From positions 4,087,437 to 4,151,436 of the forward strand of contig PTFA01000020.1 of the NCBI GenBank assembly GCA_003342895.1: 64,000 nt of DNA, given 5' to 3'. The notes under the pieces are model-generated. The model saw nothing but the letters and a program-made list of their open reading frames with translations. It was not told the origin of the DNA and did no database searches. How positions within the stretch are numbered: position 1 is the first letter of the stretch; every line of letters begins with the position of its first letter. Source of the DNA: Casuarius casuarius (lineage: Eukaryota > Chordata > Aves > Casuariiformes > Casuariidae). The translations under genes and the position numbers were made by a program. Of the stretch, positions 24,999 to 36,300 are shown piece by piece.

Positions 24999-25020
24999 CC
25001 CCCCCCCCCCAAAAAAAAAA
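24999..25020. repeat. Poly-C followed by poly-A (12 C, 10 A)
   Basis: Twelve C residues pass directly into ten A residues. Adjacent homopolymers like this are prone to sequencing error; no biological role is claimed. Confidence 0.9.
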
Positions 25021-25562
25021 TTTGCACTGATCCACCTGGAAATTTTATGGAGAATTAGGAAAGATGAGAGAGAGGGGATAGGGAGCCCTGATGCATCCAG
25101 ACCACTAGGTCCCACGTCATTTACGGCAATGTGCAAAAGACAAAAGGAAGAGCCAGCCAGTACCGCAGCACCACAGGCGAGAGAAACTGAAGAGCACGTG
25201 GCTCCCATGGTGCAGGGTCCGGACAAGCAGCCTGCTGAGTGCCCAAGCAGTCTGCTTTGCTGTTAGGTTTCAGTAGCTCTTCATTTCCTATTGCTTCCGC
25301 GTTAACTCACTCCTACTTTCATATCAATGTGACAAAGGAGAGACCCTCAATACGTCACCTAATTATATAACTAGATGCCCCTAAACATTTGGCCTAATCT
25401 ACAACTGCCAGAGATGCAAGAAAATTGGTGTTTTTCTGTTCAAAAGCCATTTAGCCAGATGTCAAAGGCAATATTTCAGTACCTCAGTTAGATCCAATGT
25501 CCTATAGGCAAAATCTGTCAAGATTTAGGCTATAGCATTTTAAAAAAATAATTTGTGACCTG

Positions 25563-25601
25563 AGGGGAAAAAAAACCCCAAAAAACAAAAAACACACACC
25601 C
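25563..25601. repeat. A-rich low-complexity tract with short C runs
   Basis: Alternating A runs and C runs (GGGG-A8-CCCC-A6-C-A6) end in a short CA repeat. It is low-complexity DNA of no assignable origin. Confidence 0.85.
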
Positions 25602-28105
25602 TTCAAACAATGTAGTTTGAGAGCTTAAAAAACAGGCAAAAAAGTTCTCCCATACTGAATTACATAACAGGAGAATATATTGAATATTAACTGCAATGAA
25701 ATATGAAGGGGAAAACCAGTATGCATATCTACACTGGTCACACTTTCCTTACAACCTCCCTTCTCAGCTGAAGATCTGGTCAGCTATTTTCAGCCTCGTC
25801 CAAAGAGGGGAACAGGTAGTAATGTAGCCAAAGGCAAGGATTTAAATAAACCTAGTTCTATTTGCCTCCTCATGCAGAGGTGTTTGCACTGGAATAGGTT
25901 TGCTCACACAAGGCAATTTTCTAGTACACGTGCTGGAATAACGTGTAAAACTTCTCCTTGCAGATAGACAAGCTGCAAGGAGATAATTTTACACTGCATA
26001 TTATTATTTGAATGGGACAGAAAGGAAATGTAATAGAATAATATCAGACACTTTAGACCTTAATTCTCCAACCTACTTCAATTTCTTCCTCCTTATGACT
26101 TTTTAAGAACTATGGTAAAAGGATTATTTATCTGCTCACTCTACAACTTTGCCGAGTTCAGTTTGAATTGCCATCTCCATGTGGACACTATTAAGATGTG
26201 CATGCCCTACAGGGGTGTAATTAAGGAAGCATTAAGATGTTTTCACCAAAGGACAGTTCATTCGTTGCAGCTGCACTCTTTTTTCAGCAGGTTAACTACT
26301 TGGCAGCCCTTGCATGTCCTAGAGTCAATCTGTGTCTAAAGGATGGCAGTGAGTGGGCAGGACTGGGCAGTTCATCTTCTCCATCCTCTCATTTATTACC
26401 GCATTGCTCAGCAATACCACTGACCCTCCTCACCTTGGTATCACCTTACCGCATAAGTGATGAAAATATTAATGGCACAAGGACACCCAAATAGTCCAAA
26501 TATGTTAAGAGCAAGCTGCTATTTCATTTAGTCCCCTACACTCATCCTCCCCCTCCCACTAAATGGTTAAAAGATGCACTGCGTCTTTTGGTAACTGTGC
26601 AGCAGCCATAGCTATGTGCAGGTACAAACAGAAAATTATTCACACTGTCTCCAGTTCAGAACAGCAGCCATTTTAGTAGGGAGTGCTGGCTTGTGAGCGG
26701 GTGTCATGCTCTGTCCTGACATAAAGGCCCTCGCAGAGACCCCCTTCTACGTGATCATCTATGGCTTACATAATGTCCTCATAGGTGTCACACACCGTGT
26801 CACGTCACTCATACATCTCTGCCGTGTTCCTGAAGCAAGGGGAGGCGGCAACAGCGAAGGATATTTTCCACATATTTAAACACCCCATAAAAAGTTCAAA
26901 GAAAAAAAAATTGATCTGCAGAGAAAACAGGAATGTAAAATAGGCAAAACCTATTCTTCCCCCAGCTGCAGGGAGACTACGTTGTTTCCCGCTCCCACCC
27001 CCCCCCAAGGGCTGGCCCAACCACTGGCCCTTCAGGAACGAGCCCCAATGGAGGGACTTTGGTGGCATCCTGTGTTGTACCAATTCCTGTCCCCTACAAG
27101 AGGCACGTGCTCTGGGGAAGTGTGGCATGTCCTCTCTCTCTACGCCACCCCGCTCCTCACCAGGTCCCCAAAAAGCTCGACAGTGCCCAGAGGAGAAGGG
27201 AAGAAAACCAACAGCAGAAAACTCATCCTCAGAAAGACTGAGCTGCAAAGAACTACTACAAAATTCAGCTGCAATTGTAAAGAAAGGAGCAAAGTTACCT
27301 TCAGCCACTGCAGAAGCCATTAAGTGGACTTAACGCCCCCGATACACCTTGGGCCAGACCCTTGCTACAGCCGGCAGTGCTGGCTGTGCCTGCTGCGCGT
27401 GGTTGACCACTCTGCTGAAACCCAAGGTGACATTCCAGTCAGCAGCAATAAAACTATCATTCAGCACTAGCAACCCCATAAAATGAAGTAAAGGAGGCAG
27501 GACAATGTCAAATCAGCTGTGAGGGAGACTAGCAACAACTCAGCTCTGACACCGATTCCCTGGGTCTTCTCATTTAAGTTTTGGGACATAGTATAAAAGC
27601 AGCATTTGTTTCCCTACTGTGTTCCCTCTCTTCCCCAAACTCCTCCTCCTGCTCCGTTTTCACAGATGCCAGTGACCACAAGAAAGCACAGACTCCCCTC
27701 CTCGGGCTCGTCCACGCAGTCCAAGCCTTGTGCAGAGCAATCTCTTGGAAATTGCTGCACGGCAGCTATAGGAGAGCATAAAAGATTAATCAGGTACAAG
27801 ACAGAGCTTTATACACAATTTGGTATTTAAAGTGCTTCTGCGTTAAGAATCAGATAAATCCTGAGCAGGAGAATGAACTTCTCAGGCAAGTTTAAATGTG
27901 CTTAGATCTGTGATTGATAGATATGAGTGACTGCTCCATACTCCAGGGTGACCCTATTCATGCTCTCTCCTCTGACAACAATTCCCGAATAAATTGCCCT
28001 GACTGACAAAGGCATAATAAAAAAAGTGATTCTTGAAACCCACTCACTTAACCCATACCTACAAGGCTACACTCTAGTTAAATTTGCCAGACACATCAGT
28101 CTAGC

Positions 28106-28133
28106 AGTGATTACTTTTGGTGACCTAATCACT
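28106..28133. promoter_or_regulatory. Inverted repeat of TAATCACT words
   Basis: AGTGATTA at 28106-28113 and TAATCACT at 28126-28133 form a perfect 8-bp inverted repeat with a 12-base spacer. TAATC cores are typical homeodomain sites, so this could be a paired binding site; a chance occurrence is also possible in AT-rich DNA. Confidence 0.3.
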
Positions 28134-30293
28134 TCTATTTTAGGGAAGCAACAGTTGTGATGGATAATGATAAATCCACATTGATTTTAGGGTGTCTATC
28201 ATCTGAAAAGCTACTTTCAACAGCATCTAAAATTAACCCTTCTATCTATTGTATTTAATGACTCCTTAAATACTTTCAGAAACAAATTTTGGATGAGTAG
28301 AGATTATTTTGGTAGGAGTAAGCATTCAGCAAGATCAAAGGGGACACTAGCAGAAGGCATTATTAAAATGAATAATACCAGTTCTGTAGTAACTAGGTAG
28401 AATCTGAGAGTCAAACTCATTATTACTTCAGCATTTTTATTGCCTGTAGTTCAGTCAGGTCTGGACCCATGCACAAACAGCAATACCCCAGAACAGTTTT
28501 ACATCTAAGACAAGTCACAACAATGGAATTAGAATGAATTCAAGGGGCAGATATGAAGGGGACAGATTACAAATTTGAAAGCATGAACTATTCTTTTCAG
28601 TCAGGAATAGGTATCATGAGCCAGACTGGCTTCTTTCCGTTTCTGACCTTAGCAAGAACAGTTTCTCTTAGAAGAGCCTTGTTAGAGATTTAGTTAAGGT
28701 TTCAGGAAATCAGAAAAGACACTCTCCCCACTACCGGCTCCACAGAGTAGCAAAAAAACAAAAAACCACCACAGAGAGAGAGACTTGTTTTTTAATCCCT
28801 CAGTTAAGTAGCTACAACCCAGCACGCAATGAGGAGGTAGCTGTACTGAGCAAGCAGTCTATTTACACACTCATCGTTATTACCATAATAGCACTTTAAA
28901 GGAATTGGGCAATCCACATTTTATACTTGATAAGGATTGCTGTTAGAGTGGTTAGCCGAGATGGTTATGACTCTTTAATACTATTAGGGAAGAAAGCCAA
29001 GCAAGAGGCAAGTNAAAAAAAGGGGAGGCAGAAGATGAGAGAAACATGGTGCTCGAAGTAACCAAAAGGGCAGGTAGGATGGAGATGGTCCCTGCCTGCC
29101 CATACTCGTGGTAACNCTTTCAGGACATTTTCTAGAACTGTCATATCCTGACTTGTGTACAAACCAGAAATAAGCAATTATGATTCAACACACACAAAAA
29201 TCATCAAGCCAGTTCACTGGGGTAAAAGGTCTGTGAAAAAATTAAGCATGGCATACATGAACACAGAGAGATTGCCTGACGACAAAACAGTTTATTTCAC
29301 TCTTAGGCAAATGAAGTAGTAAAGCAGAAACTATAGCATTTTCACATAAATTGAAGACAACAACTTAAGGGCTGAAATCCAGTCCACAGAGGCTGGAGTG
29401 GGAAAAAGCACAGCTGGAAGTACAACAGCTAGTGCAGGTGGTGGCAGATCTCTTCAGAGCACTAACAGCGAGGGTGGGTTTGTACAGGGCTAGCAAAGGG
29501 GCCTGGGAGCAAAGGAGAGGAGAGGAGAAGCAGGCAGTCTCGTCGCACGCTGCTGCTCTGCAGAAAGGTGTCATTTCCGATAGTCTTTTCTGTCCACTTA
29601 AAGAAATTCAGCACAAGGTGGGAGAGACCACACCACCTGGCTACAGTATGCCGCTCTTCAGTTCTTGCCTTTTNTAAGTACAAAAATAACTGTTACATGG
29701 TAACACCTCTGACTATTTAAATACGGAAATATATTTTCAAATATTTAAATTATTACATGATATCAGGGCTAATTGTAAGTCCATTCTGTTCTCATTCAAA
29801 GCAAACAATGCCCAGACCTATTGCAAGAGATCGGAGAAAGTGTTCTTTTCTCAATATAGTGAGAAAAATAAATAAAAAAAAAAAAGACAGCACTACACTC
29901 TAGCACAACCTGAAATAGCTGAAAAAATTTCTCTCCTCTTGGTGAACCAAATGGTGTCTAAATATCAGGCTATTCTGAACTTTTTGTGTTAAAAAAAAAT
30001 CAAGGTATTTTATTTGATCACCAGAGACTAGCATTAGATAATATAGTCACTAAAAATAAGGAAAAGCTAGTAATTGTCTCCACCATTTGCTACATGTTTT
30101 CCTTACTTCAAAAGCTTGTCTCCCAGCCAACATGTGCTGTTTGCTCCAGCTGTGTGAAAGCCTTGAATTAGGGTATCCCAATACAGAATAATTTCCCATA
30201 CTTTCCTCAGATTGTCATTCTAGAATAGAGCCAAACGGGGATCTCGTCCTATGGCCCCGACTCCCAAACACCTGCATTCATGTAAGGTATTAA

Positions 30294-30319
30294 CTGCTCT
30301 TCAACCTCCTGAAGAGCAG
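30294..30319. other. Perfect 10-bp hairpin-forming inverted repeat
   Basis: CTGCTCTTCA (30294-30303) and TGAAGAGCAG (30310-30319) are exact reverse complements separated by the six bases ACCTCC. Pairing does not extend outward, so it is too short for a microRNA precursor. It could form a small cruciform or RNA hairpin. Confidence 0.9.
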
Positions 30320-30359
30320 CCACGCTTGAGTTACCAGCTAACTAAATTGCTTTCAGCAA

Positions 30360-30600
30360 GAACCTAGTTAAATTTGCGCATGCTCGGCACACAAGGCCCG
30401 AGAGCCCTCACCCTTATTATTTACTCCNCTGCTCCGTTCTTTCCTCAGCGATCCCTTACAGAAATCACGACCCGCAAAAGAGCGGAGGTAACTCGCGCCA
30501 GGAGCACACTTGCAGGGGCTGGTCCTGCGACTCCCACCGAAGCCCCTGAGGGGAAGGGGGACCCATGGGTTGGCAAGGACGGATCCTGCCCCGGCTGCTT
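30360..30600. promoter_or_regulatory. CpG-enriched patch with an exon-like 39-nt segment
   Basis: CpG density rises here against an AT-rich background. Within it a pyrimidine tract ending in CAG (AG at 30447-30448) is followed by 39 bases (30449-30487, open in frame) and then GAG|GTAACT, a fair splice-donor match. The candidate is short, its peptide is unrecognised, and no partner exons are visible. I record it as a CpG patch with a possible micro-exon rather than a gene. Confidence 0.25.
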
Positions 30601-31439
30601 CTGTCACAGCAATGCATTTTGAGGCTTCCTCCTTAAGAATCAAGTTCAAAACGCTTCTGGGATGCNGCAGATGTCGTGAGAAACCAAGGTGCTTTTACAA
30701 ATCTCCTTTACATACGGAGAAATTCTACATCTAGTTTCTGGCTGCATTAGAAATTGTTCAAAGCAAAATGGCATATAATACAGACTATAAAGTCCAACAC
30801 GTGTACAGATTGTTCACCAAATATCATACCTTATGCGCTGGTCACATTAGCACAGCAAGAAAAGAAGAGTGCTGGTGAGTCATGAATAATAAATGCTGCA
30901 TACTGAATTCTGTAATCTCTCAAACTATTTGTTTTCCCTATTGCAGATGGAAATAGGGCAACATAAAATTGTAGAGTGTAGTAAGTGCGTATTTTGTTTC
31001 CAATTGAGGAATATGAAGCCAAGGGTACAGTAAGAGTATTAACTAGGTTTGCATTTTCTAGATGCTGTAACATCAGGCATAAAAGGTTAACAGTTATTGG
31101 CATGCTACTGAATTATACAGAGAAGTGAATGGTTCACAGCTACCTAGACATTTTGCCATATTGCAAGCCATCAGCATGCACGAAGAGCTAAGAAAACCAA
31201 ATTCAAGCATACAACTTGCTTCTTTGGAAGACTGCTATTTGAAGACTATGGCCATGACACAGTTANTAGCCTCATGGTGCTCCCCATTCCCTCTTTCCCA
31301 GTCCTTGGCCACCNAGCACCTTTTCTTTATCTGTAGGGGGAAGCCTAAAGATCAATGTAAATGAAACATATCTGTGTAACAGCTCAAAATAAAGTCACAA
31401 TGTCAAGTTTAGACATATGTGAGATGAAGATGGTTTGCA
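30601..31439. other. Non-coding DNA, no gene seen
   Basis: AT-rich DNA between two CpG-rich patches, with several N positions. Short frames on both strands have no recognisable content. No repeat family was identified. Confidence 0.5.
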
Positions 31440-31745
31440 AAACTAATGCCGTCGTGTTGTGNGCTCCTTGCGCAGGATGGTCGGTCATTTTGGGGAGAAC
31501 TGGACGGAACAGCTAAAGAGATGCTGGCCGTCGAACCCCTCCTGCACCCATTGCGAAGCGGCAAACCCATCACGAGCAAGACAAAGGTGACAGGGGCAAC
31601 ACAGCACCCAAGCACGGCCTGCTCGCGGCCGGTGGGAACCGGGGTGAGCCCCCACGGGCACTTGCGCGGGGATGCTGCCCCTGCAGCGCCAGCACCAGCA
31701 GGGAGGTACGCTGCCTCGGGGCTCTCACAGCAGAAAACTGCTTCC
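31440..31745. promoter_or_regulatory. CpG-island-like segment, possible unannotated promoter or exon
   Basis: About 300 bases at roughly 60 percent GC with some twenty CpGs by eye, flanked on both sides by AT-rich DNA. A 104-codon plus-strand frame (31446-31760) and part of a 148-codon minus-strand frame cross it; neither is recognisable. Donor-like words on the plus strand are GGG|GTGAGC near 31643 and GGAG|GTACGC near 31706. It may be a promoter for a non-coding RNA. A-rich and T-rich tracts follow immediately, so a GC-rich retroposed fragment with tail is an alternative. Confidence 0.4.
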
Positions 31746-31751
31746 TTAAGA

Positions 31752-31857
31752 CAAAAATAAATAAATAAAACGACCGAAACAGTCTCTCTAGGTGTTTTCT
31801 TTAGTTTTTTTTTCTTTTTCTTTTTTTTTTGAGGGGAAAAAAAACCCACACACACAC
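31752..31857. repeat. Low-complexity A/T tracts and short CA repeat
   Basis: An AAATAAATAAATAAAA tract at about 31753-31770 is followed by a T-rich tract (31796-31830), an A run and a short CA repeat up to about 31857. The first could be the decayed tail of a retroposed sequence ending near 31745. A reverse-oriented tail is also possible for the T tract. Confidence 0.8.
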
Positions 31858-33322
31858 CACGCTGAAAGTTCCTCTAAACAAATGAAAGACCACAAGAGCT
31901 GGAGGCAGTCACCCAGCATGGAAAATGAGCTGAAATCCTGGAAAGTTATTATAACAGAACAGAAAATAGTCTTATAATGGGAAATGCCAGGCAACCCTAG
32001 TAAAAATTGAGGCTTCTAGTCCCACCTGTAATCGCCACCGCTACACTCTTAATAGAATATTTGCAATTATACACAGATGGTGAGAAATGATGTAATCTTC
32101 TGCTGATGTTTGTGGTTATATATTTTGTTTAATAAAATGCTCAGGCAAATTAAGGGCACTCCTGGAGATTTCTCCTTTCTCTCTCAAAGATCACCTCAAG
32201 CATCAGAGAATATAACCCTGGCAGCCATAACAAAGAGTGTAGAGAAAAACCTCTGGAAAAACAGCTGACAAATTCCATTTTATTTTAAAATTTTGTATTA
32301 TCTATTTTTCTAGTGTATTACAAAAAGATTATGTTAACATTTGTTTTATAAAGACTATGTCATATAAGTCTTTAGCTTTAAATTATAGCTGTACTGCAAA
32401 TGACAAATCAATCATTTAAGAATTGTTTTCTGGACAAAANACAAAGGAAAAACAAAACCATTTTATGCACAACCAGGGCATGATGAGAGATCATTTTTAG
32501 ATATAAAGTTTGGTAGAGATAGAATTTTATTTCAAAAAAAGCAAATTTGATAAGACACATTTTAGAAAAGGCTTTTGTGTTTTTAAATGAGATTGTGTTG
32601 TGCTCAGAATACTTCCAGAAGGTGATTAGGTTGAAATCCAAACTTCATTGGAGTTGATATTCAGACATTAAGTTCTCAAAATGAGTCCACTTCTCTCAAA
32701 AAAGCCTTACTTAAATCCCCATAAAATTGGACCATTCTAAAATGTTCCTTCTTCCAATATTAAAACAGAATTTATACACAGAAATGATTTGTAGAAGTTC
32801 TTTTCTACCTCTAAATTGTGTATTTTCCTGTTTAAACATGAAAACTTTTGTTTACTCCTTAAATACTTGAAAGCAGCTTAGTTTTTCAAAGATGTATTTA
32901 GATATTTTTCATCTAAATAAAGGATTATAAAAGGTGGCTTCATGATACCAAAGCTAGATAAATGCTTTCACCTACCAGCACAACTTCACTGTAAGCAGTA
33001 ACCAATACAAGAAGCCATCTAAGTTCAAAACTAACCATGCAACTAGTTACCTGAAAATATTTAACCAGCCACCTCAATGAACTTACGGAGACATGAACTA
33101 CCTGTTCAAATTATNCTGAAAAGAGCTGATGTTAATTTAATTACTATTAAAAATATAATTAGGATTTGAAAGTTTTATCTAGTTTAACTGAACAGTTTTT
33201 ATGTAAGAGCATGGAGCATTTGAAGTATAATGTCGTCTTCTTTTAAACCCTGACAAAACTTNCCAAGATAAAACAAAGAACAAGGAGAGGTTAAGTTCTC
33301 ATGTCAGAAGCGTTCTGATAGC

Positions 33323-33349
33323 GTCCTGTCATAAGTGTCCTGTCATAAG
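33323..33349. repeat. 14-bp tandem duplication
   Basis: GTCCTGTCATAAG occurs exactly at 33323-33335 and 33337-33349 with one base between (period 14). A partial third word (GTTCTGATAG) precedes it. It is a short local duplication. Confidence 0.93.
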
Positions 33350-36300
33350 ATAAAGCCACTGTAATTACCCAGGTGGATTTAGCTGCCTACACACTCGCAG
33401 ATCAACTCTTTGTGAGATGAGACAGCTAACACGGCAAACACAAAGACACTGAGGGAAGAAAAGATAAAAGTATTAAAAATGTGCTCCTCCTAAGGCCTAA
33501 CAAAGGTGTGGCTTCCTTCTTTCTAGGAGGAAAAGTAATTTTTTTTTTTTTGACGTTTTCTAACCTGAGCACGCAAGGGGATTCATTGCACATCNCTCGC
33601 CTTATCCCTGCTTTTTCTCTGCTTCCTGCAAGCAAACAGCTAATCACCACAATCAAAGGGAGAACAGAGAAAACCAGAANCCACAGCTGACAAACAGCAG
33701 CTTTTGAATTCAGTTCTGTTCTTTCATCATTACCAGTAAAATGAAGTTTTACTGAGCTACAGCAAGTAATCATACANAAATTTTTTTCCCAGTGAGTGTA
33801 ATCAGATACTAAAACATTACACTTTAAGATAGTGACTGCTTCTCCTGCTAAACACCACACTGCTTACACCATGTATTCCTGGAAACGAGAATAAATCGAC
33901 AACAATAAAGAGATGACTTTAAAGAAGATATAAAATTCTTAGTATTAGTTACCTTACCAGTCTTAGAACTGGTCATAGAATGACCTCCTTGGAGTAATTA
34001 ACTGAGCAACACTCTTTAGTTTCATAGGACTTGTAACATAGGACTTGGATACGATCAATCCCTGTGTTTGTACGTGTCACAGCCAGGGCCTGGGGACATG
34101 GGGTCGGGGATTCTGTTTTGTCCATCTAGAAACAGTTTAGTTAGGCAGGGTAAGAAAAGCAAGTTCACAATCAGCTCTAGGAGCATTTTCTCCCCTTTGG
34201 TTGCAAATTCATTCTCACAGCTGTCACCTTTGAAGTCCATGTAACAACCATTACTGGTTTTGTTTTTATCATCTTCACTTTAATTGTAATGCCTTCCTTT
34301 TTCTTCCCCAAGATATGGCAAGATACCCATGCAACTACAACACTAGCATCTCATCTCTCAACAGGCATTATAGAAACAAGGTTTGGCTAGCATTTTGTGT
34401 TTCTNTGGAAAATACAGTTTTAATTACTTTTTTAAAAATACATGGCACTCAAATTTTACATACCTCTTTGCAACCTTCATACCTAACAAACCAAATATAA
34501 TTGCAACAATTACATCATCTAAAAAAAAGGAAAATCAAGTTTGAGGAGTAGTCACAGTCAGCCCTAAACGTATAACAAGAGATGCNCTGAGAAGGAATAA
34601 CAGGGCTGACAGCAGAGTAGCAGTAAGGTTGCAATAAGGTCTCTTATTTGCGCAAGAGAAAAGGACTAGCATGCTCTTAACCTGCCACTATTTGCTAAAC
34701 CAAAGCCTCAGTTAGAGCCATGGTAGCAGCAAGCTGGATATGCTGAAGTTGTTCCAGCTCAGAAAAAAAGATTAACATAAGCAGAAAACCAGAGCCCTCA
34801 TCCCAGATCAGCAGCTATACAGTTGCANATTCTTAATGTAACATCACATATTTTGGGACTCTTTCATTCATTCCTTATATCAATCTGATACAACTAAAAA
34901 TCTCTTCCTAACAAAATCTTTTTTCAATATGTAAGGGGAAAATAGCTCACTTCAGCTAGCTCTGAGTTTAATTTCGCCACCTCTGGAACTTTTCTGGTCT
35001 GAAATGCAATGCCTTCGAGGCAACCCCAAGCGTGCAGCTGCTCAATAGCCCTGTCAGCCAGAAACAGCAGTCTTCCTGAGCTATAAGAAAAAACATCTCA
35101 CAGACATGTAAAGGCTCAGGTTGGAGGGCTGCAGAAGGCGCAGGGACTGCTTGGACGAATTAGCTAATAAGCAACCTGATTAGGCAGAAAGAAATACAGG
35201 AGCCCATTCTCCACTACGCTGGGACACACGTGGACATTTATACCAAGGATCAGCATAACGCCCACCGTCTTCGTTCCAGATTACTATGCTGAGTGATAAC
35301 CAGGCCCCAGTCTCAAAGTTTTCTGCAGAGATTGCGTCTCCGGTGTTGTTTCAACACCAGCTAGCTGGGGCTGTTTACTCACTCCGGTCAATTTGCTGGC
35401 TCAGGCAGAGCTAGTTAATCAAGCTTTCCACAGAGGGCTGGGAACGAGCTTGAATCCTTTCAGTGGAGTGTTAATCCACCTGGTACACTGCCTCCTGGAG
35501 ACCCATTACCATTACCTTTTGTCAGCAATAGTTCAGGTCTCCAGTGTCAATAAGGTTATTAATTCATTAAAGTCTCCCTTATCATAATGCTATTGCAGTA
35601 GGCTGAACACCATATGCTTTCAAACTTGGGGGTCAGAGTCATATGCAAAACCTTCTCTTTGCTATTAAAAAAAAAAATCACTAAATATGTAGAAAAACAC
35701 AAGGAAAGCAGAGTAAGTTGGTCTTCTTGCAGAAGGAAGCTGAAGACAGTAAGAATATGGAAGATCAGCACTATTCATCCAGTCACGAGTCAAGTTTCTT
35801 TGTTTACCCTGGGATAAAACTAACAAGCCTCATCTTCACTGTGTTTTCACTTTGGGATACTTCGCACACATTTGTTATTACAAGCTTAAAAAAAAAGCTT
35901 TCTTTTTTCTTTAGCAGTGAAAGCAAGGTTCTTCATGACTATTTTACAAGGATTTAAATAGGACAGCACAAGGTGAAGAAAGTAAGAGTTGGGGAAAACT
36001 TGCTGAACACATTTTGATCTAATTCTCTGAATTTTTGGTTTTGAAGGGACTACATCTCTGTTTGAACTCTGAGGGCACAGATATCAAACTTCAGAAAACA
36101 AACCTCCTCAAATGTTAAACACTTCAGACTGCACAAGATTAAGAAGTGGGATTTTGGTATAAATCCTTCTTATGTTCAGGATCACTAATGCCAGCAGAGG
36201 GTTTGCTCTTAGAATCAACAAAGGCAAAATTACTAGGCAAATACAGTGCAGTGAAATCATTTTTAATTATTACTTAGGAAGAGCAGGCTTCTGAAGAGCC

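Larger units (their letters stand above)
23761..30293. other. Non-coding DNA, no gene seen
   Basis: Long mixed-composition stretch. It includes the C/A tracts at 24999-25020 and 25563-25601, an inverted homeodomain-type repeat at 28106-28133, and a GC-richer patch at about 26940-27190. In that patch a 171-codon minus frame overlaps plus frames of 113, 60 and 68 codons, which is a both-strands pattern that argues against coding. No LINE, LTR or RNA gene is recognised. Confidence 0.45.
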
